From Gymnopus androsaceus JB14 (lineage: Eukaryota > Basidiomycota > Agaricomycetes > Agaricales > Omphalotaceae), in assembly GCA_009733575.1 (NCBI GenBank), contig ML769603.1, forward strand, positions 1 through 64,000: a stretch of DNA of 64,000 bases, in the 5' to 3' direction. The position numbers were made by a program, and so were the translations under genes. The notes beneath the pieces were generated by a model, which did no database searches, was not told the origin of the DNA, and worked only from the letters and a program-made list of their open reading frames with translations. This document shows positions 23,173 to 34,615 of this stretch, one piece after another (the stretch's first letter is position 1; each line of letters opens with the position of its first letter).

Positions 23173-23594
23173 ACAGGACAGGTCACCGATCAACTCCTGT
23201 CCTTAGGCACAGACGTGGGATATGAGCATCTTTAAAGTCACTTGATCGGACTATTTCTAGTGATGTTCTCCACCTAGTTTCCGCTTATCAATGCAGGGAA
23301 ACATGAGGCCAGAATTGACGCTTTGGATGGCCAGTAATAGATGGGCTCTTGTGACCAATTACTGACTTGCTCCAACACTGTATAATCAACGCAGGAACAC
23401 ATGAGGCATTAAGCTCAGTGTTCCATGTCCAGATGGATGCTGTGGATAGCTACTTATTTCCGAACAATGAATAAGTATGTTGAATCTTGAGATCAATCCA
23501 TAACTCGTTCCCTTGAATAACCAATGTTGCAGGCATCAAGCTCAATATTTGATGTCTAGATCGATGATGTCAAATTAAATTCAGTTTGAGGCCA
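23173..23594. repeat. Degenerate direct repeats
   Basis: Related phrases recur (gcagggaaacatgaggc, gcaggaacacatgaggc, ttgcaggcatcaagctc; gctttggatggcc, atgctgtggatagc), about 100-120 bp apart, at 23290, 23390 and 23530. No gene is seen. Confidence 0.5.
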
Positions 23595-24168
23595 CACACC
23601 GCTGATATCATGCTTAGGCTTGACAGAAATAAATTATTCAATACACATGTGAAATGTCTTTCTTCTGACAGATATATAAAATAAATGTTTCAATAGTAGA
23701 CTTACAAAGAAATTAAATTCAGACCTTCTAAATTTTGGACTTTACACAGTTGTCCAAAAGAACAGGTTTTAAATCTTGAAAAAAATAGTTTCAAGAGGGA
23801 CTGAGTTCTTTTATTTCACAATAAGAGTGAAAGTAATTGATTTGAAGAACCTTTCAGCTGGTTCCTGAAAGATAATATTTCAATGCTCAGCCCGACTCAG
23901 CCCGCCACTAAACCGGACACTGAAAGGCAATCTTTCAGTGGAAGTGTGAAAGGTTCTACAAAACAGTTACTTTCATCCTTATTATGCAGTAAAAGAATTC
24001 AGTCCCACTAGAAACTATTGTTCTCAAACTTCAATTGCAACCTGTTCTTTCAGATATTTGTGTAAGCTTCAAAATTCATAAGGTCTGAATTTAATTCCTT
24101 CATAAGTCTATTAAAATATTTATCTCCCACAGTGGTTTGATCAAGCTGAAATAATTATTGGCAGTGTG
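23595..24168. mobile_element. Foldback element with CACACYGC ends
   Basis: The left end cacaccgctgatatcatg and the complement of the right end (cacactgccaataattat) are inverted. Long internal arms are centred near 23895 (the left acttacaaagaaattaaatt and right aatttaattccttcataagt blocks match). The same right-end signature occurs at 9790 and 53131. Part of the left arm recurs as a direct copy at 24295-24390. Non-coding. Confidence 0.6.
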
Positions 24169-24533
24169 CCAGATATTTAAAGAAAATATATATTGAATCT
24201 TAAGATTAATCCATGGTTCATTCCAGTTTTGGATAATCAATACATCAAAACACAACACTGCCAACAATATGTTTTGGTTGGACCAAAGCATTATGGGACA
24301 CAAATTATTTCAATACATAATAGAAATGTGCTTTTTCAGACAATTATATAAAGTAAATATTTCAGTGGACTTATAAAGGAATCAATAGCACCAGAGCTCC
24401 AATTGTTTGCAAAATGTGTAGGACAACTTAAGCCAACTTAATTGTGACTAGGCCTCCCTAGTGCTGTAAAATACATGAATACTACTACCCCTATTCCAAC
24501 TAACTCAAGTCTGTACTTATGCCTGCTTCTAAC

Positions 24534-24848
24534 TGTTGAACGAATGATGATATCTGTCATCATCTCAGTCATATGATGCTATCAGTCACCACTGAGGTAG
24601 ACTTACTCAGCCTCTGTAGTATCTTAGTAAGTAGCTTTATGGATGACATCATAGGTCATGCACATAGAACATACTAGAAGGATATTACCATATATGTAAC
24701 AATACAGTACAACAGTATATAAGGACTCCTGTAGTACTGCTAATGATAACAACTTCTCTAGTCTTCTACCTCTCTCTATCTGCTCTACAAGCTTAACCAC
24801 TTGGTGAGTGCCAGTCACTGTGCCTCCTAGCTTATATGCTGCACAACA
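24534..24848 (+). repeat. 5' LTR of copia 1
   Basis: 315 bp, TGTTGAACG...CACAACA. It contains the palindromic atgatgatatctgtcatcat near its start and a TATA-like tatataagg at about 24716. It is partly repeated at 49035-49265. Confidence 0.92.
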
Positions 24849-24861
24849 GGTTATGGGCCCC
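24849..24861 (+). other. Primer-binding site of copia 1
   Basis: GGTTATGGGCCCC follows the LTR directly. It is complementary to the anticodon stem-loop of initiator tRNA-Met (GGGCCCAUAACC), not to the tRNA 3' end, so priming would use an internal half-tRNA as described for Drosophila copia and yeast Ty5. Confidence 0.75.
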
Positions 24862-25458
24862 AAGTCCCTCTGGTTGTTGTGCCCTGTACTGATCAGGTTG
24901 TCTTTGGCCCTGTTCATGTACACCTTGAGGGCTGCCCTAGCCTTTGAGTGTGGTTGGTGATTGCTGCAGGATGGTCATGATGTTTGGGCTGTAGCATGAA
25001 TCAAGCCCCCAAAGTTTACATACAATACCTTCATTTCTTTCATGAACCCAGGTACCAGGCTGAGCCTTACATTGCTCCTGCCAGTATGCTGAAGAAGGGT
25101 TTAAAGGCTTCACAGCTCCCTTATCAATGTGAACTGTGTGGCACATTGATTACTGCACAAACTTTTATTATGATACATCTTTTTAGTCAAATCTACATAC
25201 AAATTCCCCCTGATGGCTTAAGTCCCCTATACAATCAAATGATTGATGTGCACTTAATTGTTGCTGCTCATCATGAGATCTTTCAATCTGCCATACAGGA
25301 TTTTTATAGATATATCTTATGTACATCAGATGCTCAGATGGAATGGCTGAGATCTAATGATGGAAAAAGCAATCATTGGTTACCATGTGTATAGGTGACA
25401 TGCAACATGAGCGCAATTTGGGTTTTCATATCTGTTTGATAGTAACAGCTACTGATTA
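24862..25458. other. Leader region of copia 1
   Basis: Between the primer-binding site and gag. A 136-codon open frame (24984-25394) contains YQCELCGTLIT but has no resemblance to gag. The length is larger than a usual leader, so foreign or rearranged sequence is possible. Confidence 0.4.
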
Positions 25459-25500
25459 ATGGCTGTCTTTCACAGATCAACCCATTTTTTCCAAATGTCT

Positions 25501-28500
25501 TCCACTTTGAACTCCACTTCTGGTCTCAACAGCATCCCCATGCATGATGGAAGTAACCACATTGTGTGGGCTGCCTCCATGAAGGCCTATCTTAGGTTTA
25601 TGAAACTTTGGCCCTATGTCAGTGGGGACAAGGAAGCACCTAACAAACATCCCACCAAGGATGTGCTGAGACATGCATCCAAGCCAACAGGAGACTTTCC
25701 TAAAGTAAATATCCCAAATGAGGACAAAGAAATATGTCCTGGTTGCACTAAAGGGAAAATGACCCAGCGCACTTATCCCAAAATGAAACATGTGCAAAGA
25801 AACTCTTTGAGTTAGTCCATGTGGACATTATTGAGTTTCCTACTATTTCATACCATAAGTACAAATATGTATTGAATATCCTTGATGATCATTCATCATA
25901 TGGCACAGGATTTCTCCTTGCTGCCAAATCTGACATATTCAAATCATTCAAAGAGTTCTACAATACAGTAGAAGTTCAGGATGATATCAAAACAAAAGAA
26001 ATACATGTAGATAATGAATTTGTCACCAAGGATTTCTCACAATTTTGCCATGATAAAGGGATCATTTTTGGGACCATCAGCACTATACAAACACCAGCAG
26101 AATGGGAGAATCAAAAGATTCAACCAAACAATCCATGAAAAATCAGAAGCCATGAGGTACATAGCCTGCTTACCCCCTTCTTGGTGGGAATTTAGTGTTC
26201 AAACTGCATATGTTGTCTATAATAGGACTCCTATGTGCTGCCGATGGGATAAAAATAGAAATTGGAAAACACCTTATGAAATAAGATATGGAAAGAAGCC
26301 TGATGTGTCTAAATTTCGGACCTTTGGATGTGCTGCATATGTGTATTGTCCTAAGGAGACTTACCATAACAAGCAAGCTCCAAGATCAGAAGTAATGATT
26401 TTTATTGGATATACACATGGAATGAATGCTTATTGCTTCATGCACACACATAATAATTCAATTGCAACTTCTTCCAATGCTATATTTGATGAGCACTGGT
26501 TTCCATGCTGCTCAACATCAAAACCTACAGTTGATGTTGAAGATAATGATTTTGAAGAGGACTCCAAACCATCCAAGTCCGCTCCTGAGAATAATAATGA
26601 TGATGACCCTGAGTTTCCTTCTCTACCCAATCCTCCTGCTCCAGAAGATGCACAAAACAATGCAGGAAATGGAGAAGGAGATGAGGAAGTAAGAGGCAGA
26701 GGAGATGTGCCTGATCAAGATAGTGGGAATCAAGGGGGAGAAGGTACTATGCAACCTCCTCCAAATCCATTCAACCCCGGAAGGGCCCCTGAGCTGGAAC
26801 CCACCATAAGATGTTCTGACAGAACAAGAATACCTACCCAGAGACCTGGAAATATATACAGTGATACTCCTCCATCTGAGATTGATCAAAATGCTGGTTG
26901 ATCTCACAAAATTGGCTCCAATATCCAATGGAATCATCAAATCTATGGTGATCAACTGGAAGCCGGACCTTCCTGGAAAAGGCAACCTGCTCGGCAACTG
27001 CCTAGAGCAAAAGATCCCATTCCTGAGTCCTGACCCATCTAAGACCAATTATAATGAGGAAAAAAGTAGGAATGGACACAAAAGTGTTGAATATATTTCC
27101 CAGCTGGCTCATGAAGGGGGAGTAACTTTTCTGGACTATTTGCTTTCTCAGGCTGACACTAAAGAAGCAGTTTGAAACTGGCAGTTTTGTGATCTAATGT
27201 GCCTTCCTGAAAAGGACTGGCAACCATGGCTTGATAAATGCAAAGGAGAAATTGATAGTCTAGTTAAGTGAAAGGTATTCAACATTGTTGATTGGCCAAA
27301 AAATAGAAACATCATAAAGAAAGTTAAAAGAACAGATGGGTCTTTGATGTCAAGTCTGATGGTTGGAAACAATCTAGACTTGTAGCCAGGGGCTATTCTC
27401 AAGTAGAAGGAGTAGATTATGATGAATTGTTCTCTCCCATTGTCCATTATGAAACAGTGCGAGTCTTACTTTCACTAGCTGCCCTAGAAGATTGGGAACT
27501 AGAAGTGCTGGATGTAAAAACTGCCTTCTTATATGGCAAGTTAGACAAGGAGATTTATATGAAACAACCAGAAGGCTTCATCAAGGATAGCAGCAAGGTT
27601 TGGAGATTACACTGATCACTTTACAGCCTGAAGCAAGCTGGTTCATCCTGGTGGCGCACTTGCACAAAGTTGATGACCCAGGATCTATGCTTCAAACATT
27701 GCACTTCAGATGCCAGCATATATGTTTACAAAGAAAACAATAAGTCCATAATTGCAATCATCTATATTGATGATGCTTTATTCATGGGAAATGACAAAGA
27801 ACTTGTCATGCACAAAAAGCATGAATTTATGCAACATTGGGAATGCCGCAACTTGGGCACAGCAAAGGAGTTTCTAGGCATGCACATTTGGCATGACAGA
27901 TCTAAGTGGCATTTGACCTTAGATCAGCCAGAATATCTGAAAAAGATTATAAAGCACTTTAAATTAACAAACACCAAAGTAGCACAAAATCCATTACCAA
28001 CAAGATATCAGCCTTGTAAATATGATGGTCCTATTGATCCCAAAAGATGCCAGGAGTACCAACAGGTGATTGGCTCCTTATTGTATTTGTCTCTTGGAAC
28101 AAGAGCCAACATAGCCTACCATGTGGCACAAATGTCACAACATTCAGTGAATCCTTCTCAGGATCATCTGAACAAGGCTTATTATATTATTTGCTACCTT
28201 ATAGGTACCGCCAAATATTTTCTCATCTATGATGGGAACTCTAGAAAAGGCTTCTATGCCAACTCAGATCCTGATACATGTCAATCTCAAACTGGATACA
28301 TTCTCAAACTGGCCAAGGGAGTTGTATCATGGACTTTGTATCTCCAGAAAACAGTTGCTTTGTCTTCCACCAAAGCCAAATATATGGCTTTAAGTGATTG
28401 TTGTAGACAAATCAGGTGGATCCTCAATTTACTTGGGGAAATTGGATTCCCACTGACCAGATTCATCAGCAGTTTCGCAAAAGTATGAGTGCTATGGGGT

Positions 28501-30309
28501 GTATGGGTGGTATAGAACTTATACATCCATACTCACCCATAGCAAACTTCCATACTCTTGAGAAATTCCCATACATATGTATGGAGGCCTGGAATTGTAT
28601 GGAATGCTACATAGAATGTTCTAGCATACTTAAGGGTACAATCTACTAATATATATTCTTGTACAATCTTTCAAAGTCAATTATATCTTGGAGAAGTTTC
28701 CGGCAGGAATGCAATGCACTTCTTGTCCTTTCACGCATCAAACTGAGATCTCATGCATCACAGGTCATGTCTGACTAAGTCTGTCCATAGTACATACTTC
28801 ATGATTGCGATTATCAAGTAGGGACTCGGTATTGCAACAGCCAGCGGTGTAGTCCACGCATGGCTGTGAGGAAATTTGGAATCCCAAAGTCATTTCAATC
28901 TCCGAAAGTTCAAACTCCGCAGCTATATAGTTGCACGTGCCAGTGCATCACGACCTATTCATTCTTTTCTTTCCCTTTTTTCATCATGACTCCCTGTTTG
29001 CTACCACTCGCGACCTCGACTTAGAGTCTTCAAATGTGTGTCACCTGTTCAACCTCTTATTGCCTCTCAATTAATGTGTCTCTTCTATGTTTTACTAGAA
29101 ATGATGAGACTCAAAGGGGTCCATGAGTTTGGGGGTTTTTCAAACCGGCGCATAGGTTTCTGGCCTTCTTTCCTAAACTTGACGTAAACTCTGCTCGTTT
29201 AATTGGAACTCCAACCAAAAGCCATTTTCATCACTTCTGCAGTCGGTAAACTGTATTCTGAGACAGTAAATTCTCCGAATTCGGCGATGACACTAATTTT
29301 CTCAACGTTTAACTGCCCTCAAACTGCCCCGAAGCACTTTCCAATGGCTGGTCCAGCAACGATCATTAGATGGTAGATGGATGCTGCCATCAATCCCGCT
29401 TCCGCTTTACCCACGTAAGTTTGCATCTCACCGTCTACTTTCCTGGATGCCTGACCACCCGTATTCCGCAGCTGGCACACTGCATCGCTCGCCCAGCTAT
29501 CCGCTCCACGTGGATATTGATTTCGGATTAGATGTGTTGGCATCGACAAGGCGAGGGATGGACCGGCGCATATTTAAGGTGACTTTTCTTCTTCATTTTC
29601 GGTTTGTTTCCTAATAATTGTTTTTGTTAATATTCATATTCAGCCCAAACCTCCGAAGCAGCTAGAACGAACCTGTTGTTAGTCACGGTGCGAGTACGAA
29701 TTTTTCTTGCTGCCCTACTGTTTCATGTGCTAATGATTTTACTTTTTGCAGCTCCATTTTTCTGGCAGGTATCGTTCCTTGCAAGTGATTTTTTTGGTAC
29801 TTGGATGGCGCAACAGATAGTTTTCTTTGTTGATATTACATGAGATGGCGTAGCATACTGTGTAACTATTAAGTAGTCTTGGAATATATATTATTTGATT
29901 GCATTATCTGTGTGCACTGTACTGTGCATTTCAATGTATGGATCAGAACATTATGTATGGGAATGCATGTATGGAGAGGGTATGGAAGTTCCCATACATT
30001 GAGTATGGAAACTTTGCGACGCCGTAGTGTCCATACATTGCAACTGTGTATGGAATTTGTATGGAGTGTATGGTACCATACCTCCATACACCTGCAAAAC
30101 TGCTGATGTTCCCACTTCTTGGTGATAATATGGGTTCAATCTTTATGTGTAACAATCAGGCTCAAGATTGTTGGACCAAACACATTGATATCCAATATCA
30201 CCACATCAGGGAAACTACCAAGTCAGGACTTGTGATCCCATATTACATACCAATGGATCAAAATGTTGCAGATCTTCTCACAAAGAATCTTGCTTGGGTT
30301 AAATTTAAA
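25501..30309 (+). pseudogene. Copia 1 gag-pol, internally deleted and broken
   Basis: The gag N-terminus is visible (ATG 25498; HDGSNHIVWAASMKAYLRFMKLWPYVSGD). It passes directly into a pre-integrase stretch (ICPGCTKGKMTQRTYP), so the rest of gag, the zinc knuckle and the protease are deleted. The integrase core follows in two frames: VDIIEF, VDNEFV and the PAEN-G region, then WWEFSVQTAYVVYNRTP. Reverse transcriptase spans 27340-28060, with VLDVKTAFLYGKLDKEIYMKQPEGF and the catalytic YIDD (IIYIDDALFMG). A TGA at 27613-27615 breaks RLH-SLYSLKQAG. RNase H continues to 28463, is split by the 28464-30108 insertion, and resumes at 30111 (LLGDNMGSIFMCNNQ, KHIDIQYHHIRE, VADLLTK). Frameshifts lie near 25815 and 26095. 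It cannot be expressed as a polyprotein. Confidence 0.9.
28464..30108. mobile_element. 1,645-bp CATCAG-family element inside copia 1
   Basis: Inverted ends CATCAGCAGTTTCGCA and (complement) CATCAGCAGTTTTGCA, flanked by TT at 28462-28463 and 30109-30110. Dropping the element and one TT restores the RNase H reading frame across the site, which fixes the boundaries. Both subterminal regions (28485-28600, 29940-30095) are dense in gtatgg/ccatac repeats. The middle (about 28680-29880) has higher GC and looks unrelated to transposons: a tatatag box near 28922, a T/C-rich tract, and ATG at 28986. I see no long reading frame. Confidence 0.9.
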
Positions 30310-30554
30310 TGTTGTGAGGTAGACTTACTCAGCCTCTGTAGTATCTTAGTAAGTAGCTTTATGGACAACATCATAGGTCTAGAAGGATACTACCATATAT
30401 GTAACAAATACAGCACAACAGTATATAAGGACTCCTGTAGTACTGCTAATGATAACAACTTCTCTAGTCTTCTACCTCTCTCTATTTGCTCTACAAGCTT
30501 AACCACTTGGTGAGTGCTAGTCACTGCGCCTCCTAGCTTATATGCTGCACAACA
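30310..30554 (+). repeat. 3' LTR of copia 1 (shortened)
   Basis: 245 bp, TGTTG...CACAACA. Relative to the 5' LTR it lacks about 52 bp after TGTTG (the palindromic part) and a 16-bp block near 30378. Confidence 0.9.
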
Positions 30555-30654
30555 CTAACCACTTAAGCTGCTCCTGATGCAACTTAATTGAGCTTCCTGG
30601 TATACCTATTATTTTCAATAGCACTGAGAATCCAGTCCATTCTGTGGATGCTTA

Positions 30655-30875
30655 CAGTGACGGCAACTATTGATGAACCACCCCAAATTGGGAAGGCAGT
30701 TATTCTGATATATTTTGTATCTTTTTTTACACTCATATTGTAAAGTACAATTTCTAGTGTATATGCAATATCTTTCAGCATTTTAAACAATCCCTATGGC
30801 TAGTAAAAAGCTTGAAACCATTAGAATAACAATTTAAATACCCTTGGGGTGGTTCATCAATAGTTGCCGTCACTG
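30655..30875. mobile_element. Mariner-type MITE (CAGTG ends, TA duplication)
   Basis: 221 bp with near-perfect ~30-bp inverted ends CAGTGACGGCAACTATTGAT then gaaccacccc, flanked by TA at 30653-30654 and 30876-30877. It lies 100 bp after copia 1. The ends resemble those of the 101-bp MITE at 36642. Confidence 0.9.
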
Positions 30876-31401
30876 TAGCAAGATTTGCTAAAATGGCTAT
30901 TTACAGCCATTCTCCACTTATTCTTCTTTGAAACTTTTATAAATATATTTGTCTGAAAAGCAAGGGGGACTCGGCATTAAAACGGCAAACATATAAGCTC
31001 ACAACGTGACCTGTCAGGCAAAAGAAGCGTTGCAAATGCTCAAGAACGCAGGAGAGCGGCAGAAAAGGCTTGAATTTGGTGCCAGCTCAAACCTTGGTAT
31101 AGCCCAAGGTCAGAAGAACAAAAGAAAGTTGATTCGTTCTCTATTCGTGGTGGAAATCTGCAAGGAAGTTGCGGAATGCTAGTAGCGCTCAGAGCATCAA
31201 TCAAAGTCTCACGCAGGGTCTTTCCTAACTAGGCAAGATAGGTCATATGTCTGCCATTTCAATGCCGAATCCCCCTTGCTGAAAAGTGCACTTCTCTCAT
31301 ATGTTGAAACAATTTTTGCCCATCATGTCTCAGTGTGACTGAATCATAATTACAGGCAGTGGATGAGGCATGATAGAGATTCCCACTGTAACCATCCTAT
31401 A
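30876..31401. other. Non-coding region, no gene seen
   Basis: Mixed composition with no open frame over 60 codons and no repeat identified in the window. Confidence 0.4.
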
Positions 31402-31934
31402 TAGGGATGTTGAGGTAAATTTACAGTTACAGGTGCAGCACTGCAGTATACCGTATTCATACTGTACAAATACAGCTGTATACGGGTCAAAAAACGTAAA
31501 TTTTCTTGCAACATATGCTACGTTTTTCCTTGTTTTATACTAGACACCAGCACTGATTGAACATTCCAAAAGTATAAAACACAGTTTCTTGATAAGACAA
31601 AAGTAATTACAAGAATTTTCAACATCCCAAATATGATATCAATGTGTGAAGACATTTTTGGCCATATCTTCGGTGAAATTAAGGTGAATACACTGAAAGA
31701 CTAAAGAAATTATGTGTTTGTTAACAAACCTGTGGGTTTAAACATTGAACTGCAAGTATTTTGGTGAATAAAAATATACGCTCGTAAATACGGCCGCGAA
31801 CTGGCAAAAATATCCGTACCGTATCGTAAGAGGGTCTGAAGTATTCTTTACGGCTACGGTTATGGTCCGGGAAGTACCCGTAAAGCACCGTAAATTATAC
31901 GGCCGTAACCGCTTACGGTTACGGTGGGATCCCT
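31402..31934. mobile_element. acgg-rich hAT-like MITE (diverged)
   Basis: The ends tagggat...gtaa (left) and the complement gagggatcccaccgtaa (right) are only partly matched. The right part is rich in tacgg/ccgta repeats, as in the MITE at 19967. No matching 8-bp flanks, so the boundaries are approximate. Confidence 0.55.
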
Positions 31935-32262
31935 CAACTCAATAGGCAATATTTAGTCGCGTAAGAGTTTGTAAGGCGACCTATCGATTAGCTTTAAAAC
32001 CTACCCCTACTTGGAAGTACCGAAAGAGATCAAATAATGGTGTTTTTCTATCAATAGGCAATTTTGGGAACTGGAAATGGCAATAACGGCTTTAAGCCTC
32101 CCAAAATACTTTTAGCGTTTGAAGGAAAAAAGCACGGCCGAGATCTTGGCTGTAAGTGCAAGGACTAGCTATTGGAGCTTTAGCAAATGATAACCTGATA
32201 GTTTGAGCGGTGTTTCAAGCAATAGAAAGTAGTCTTGGAGAGTGGCACTTGACCGAAAATGG
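31935..32262. other. Non-coding region, no gene seen
   Basis: No open frame or repeat that I can support. Confidence 0.35.
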
Positions 32263-32675
32263 GGCTCGAACTCCACTTCTGTGAGGTTCATTGCAATGAC
32301 GAAATACCTCTTTCCGGAACACGCACATTTTTAATATTGAACATCGTGCATCGGGGGCTCACTGCAAACTACCGTCGGAGGTTAAACGCCAAAGTAATCT
32401 TCTTTGGTAGACGCTAACTCCGCCTTCCAATCTTGAACATCGCATATCTAGACTGAATTGATGGAGAAAAGGGCTCGAACGCCATATCTGTAAGGCTAAA
32501 CGACAAAGACCCGTTCTTGCAGGACGCTCACTCCGCCTTCCAATCTTGAACATCGCATATTTAGACTGAATTGATGGACGGAATGGACTCGACCGCTATC
32601 CCTGTAAGGCTAAACGACAAAGACCCCTTCTTGCAGCACGCTCACCCCGCCTTCCTATCTTAAACATCTCGGAAG
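32263..32675. repeat. Tandem repeat, ~113-bp period
   Basis: The phrase cgccttccaatcttgaacat recurs at 32421, 32534 and (diverged) 32648. Between copies lie ggctcgaacgcc/ctcgaccgct and gtaaggctaaacgacaaaga. A still more diverged unit precedes (about 32265-32400). No coding. Confidence 0.8.
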
Positions 32676-33707
32676 GTCTTTCCATGGCTTCGCTCCACTG
32701 GAAAGTGACTTCCTCCCCAAAAAAAGAACTTGTTTTGAAGACGGTCATGAGATGCCCACACGTTCATCTCGTTTTCAAACCGGCCACGCTCTAAGATGAA
32801 GTGTATTTGAGCGGGGAGAACGACATGCCTTAATTATGCTAAACTCTCCCAAGTGAATTGATGCGAATAACAATTCCCAAAGACATATTGACACCTGTAT
32901 GGCAATATTACAGTGCAAAAAATAATTTGCAGCACATGTCTATGACCCCAAAGTACATGAGTTTTCAAACTAGGTTGCTGCTGGGAAGTCGCGCTTGCTA
33001 ACAAATTCCATCGTCCAAAAGGTCAAGCCCCGCTGGCCCACCACCCAAACTGAGTGCGAGGGGAATTTCGAGAGTCTGCCTCCGGGTCCGAGTCTGACTC
33101 CAGTCCAACTCCAGTCCGCCTCAGGGTCTTAGGTCCTAGGCAGTCCTAGGGTACTACCAGGGGGTCCTAAATAGCATATAGCAATTATAGCAGTACAAAT
33201 AGTAGTATGTGACTATGTGATGCCTCATGCTCAGTCTTTTGCTATATTCTCTATCACAACTAAGTCTCTGAGTAACCATTGATGGCCTATGCGACAAATG
33301 ACAGGGCTGTAAAGTAAACGCACTAGACATATAAAATATATCTACTGGTCATCAGGAACTGTTATGCCTGTGTAAATACTTTACATTCTATCAGATAGAA
33401 GGTAATCAACCTAGGACACCAGGATTGTTGATTAATGATTACAGTTGTAAGTGCATGTAACAACAGTGATGTAATATATTTCAATTACATTGACAGCTTT
33501 CATGTGCCTGATGGCATAACGGTATCCCCTGTCAGCATCTCTGACAGGTGAGATAAGCTGTACCTAGCAGCGGCGAGTGTTTGGTCCTCAATGTAAAACA
33601 TTAATTAAGTTGTGCTTTTTTTATTTCCAAGCAATGCCGTGGCTAGCTCTTGTTAGGGTTCGCCCAAAGGGTGAACATTAGAGAGCTAGTCTGGCATTGC
33701 CAAACAT
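32676..33707. other. Non-coding region, no gene seen
   Basis: 33060-33160 contains short ctccagtc and tcctaggNa repeats, related in style to the CCTNAGG sequences further right. Otherwise I see nothing recognisable. Confidence 0.35.
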
Positions 33708-33745
33708 GCTGGGTTAGGGGTTAGGGGTTGGGGTTAGGGTAAGGG
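33708..33745. repeat. Interstitial telomere-like repeat
   Basis: gggttaggggttaggg followed by gttggggttagggtaaggg: about five imperfect TTAGGG/TTAGGGG units. TTAGGG is the usual telomere unit of filamentous fungi. Confidence 0.75.
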
Positions 33746-33939
33746 ATTCCCGCCTATCAAAATAAGCACAAATGAGGCTTTAGGGCCCGAAGTTTGCGCG
33801 CCATACTGTATTAATTTGTAGAATAATATAAAACCTACAATTGTAATTAGATTTGTCAACAAGATCTGTGTCTGGGGCTCAGGTAATGGAAAGTGATAGT
33901 GGATATTCCCTGAGTTCAATCTACAATTACCTTAGCCTT

Positions 33940-34500
33940 CAGTGTATATACCCTTCTGGTCACTGAACATACCCTTCCCTCACTCCCTTCAAAGCAGTAA
34001 ATATCTAGCATCCCCATTCCTTGAGCTCCTTTCCAGGCAGTATATATTTACCACCTCACTTTGTTGAACTTTGTCTGTCCATCTGGGGAAGTAGTCAATA
34101 ATTACTACTTCCTGGGCGCTTTTTCTGGGGACATAGTAGTTATCTACTACCCCCCTTCTTTGAGCTTTTTTTTTTTTTGCACTCTAGGGAGGTAGTACAT
34201 AATCACTACCTCCTCAGTCACTCCTTACTCCATCTGGGGAGATAATAATAATTTACTACCTCTGTTCATTGAGCTTTGTCTGGGGAAGTAGTAAATAACT
34301 ACTACTTCCCTTCCATGTTTCCCATCTGGGGGGGGGATAGTAGTTAATTACTACCTCCCTTCCATGTGCTTCGTCCTCCTTTCACTCTGGGGAAGTAGTG
34401 AGCAATCACCACTTCCCTTCTGCAGGTCTTGTCCAGGAGGTAGTAAATATTTACTTCCTTTCTTCCATGAGCTTGGAAGTAGTAATTATTTACTACATCA
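33940..34500. repeat. Array of short imperfect palindromes
   Basis: Roughly nine units at 50-65 bp spacing, each a hairpin of the type GGGGAAGTAGT, a short A/T loop, ACTACTTCCC. Clear examples lie near 34086-34112, 34184-34213, 34273-34311, 34330-34360 and 34387-34419. The linkers share ttgagctttgtc or ttccatg. The stems vary, but substitutions are often matched on the other side (aagtagt/actactt, ggtagta/tactacc). Non-coding. Confidence 0.75.
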
Positions 34501-34504
34501 GCAA

Positions 34505-34615
34505 AAATAGTTTGGACCTTGGATGACCTGAGGATACTTGAGGATACCTAGGACTCCTAGGACACTCAGGATACCCAGGACACCTAAGTCTCCCAGGCTT
34601 GCATGTGCCTGGGCC
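34505..34615. repeat. CCTNAGG-rich repeat (left part)
   Basis: Dense cctgagg/cctagg/actcagg motifs (gatgacctgaggatacttgaggatacc in pieces). It continues after the solo LTR at 35055-35100. The same motif family is found at 39190-39530, 41020-41790 and 48403-48840. Confidence 0.65.

Larger units (their letters stand above)
24534..30554 (+). mobile_element. Ty1/copia retrotransposon 1 (defective)
   Basis: LTRs at 24534-24848 and 30310-30554 begin TGTTG and end CA, and the whole is flanked by the 5-bp duplication CTAAC (24529-24533 and 30555-30559). A primer-binding site follows the 5' LTR directly. The interior order is gag, pre-integrase/integrase, reverse transcriptase, RNase H, as in Ty1/copia. 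Defects: internal gag-protease deletion, several frameshifts and stops, a 52-bp deletion near the start of the 3' LTR, and a 1.6-kb CATCAG element inserted in RNase H. CpG is almost absent: I read no CG between 24543 and about 25410. Confidence 0.95.

Noticed and set aside
24984..25394. 136-codon frame in the copia 1 leader with a CxxC motif
   Set aside because: No gag similarity, no CpG-bearing gene-like composition, and it lies between primer-binding site and gag.
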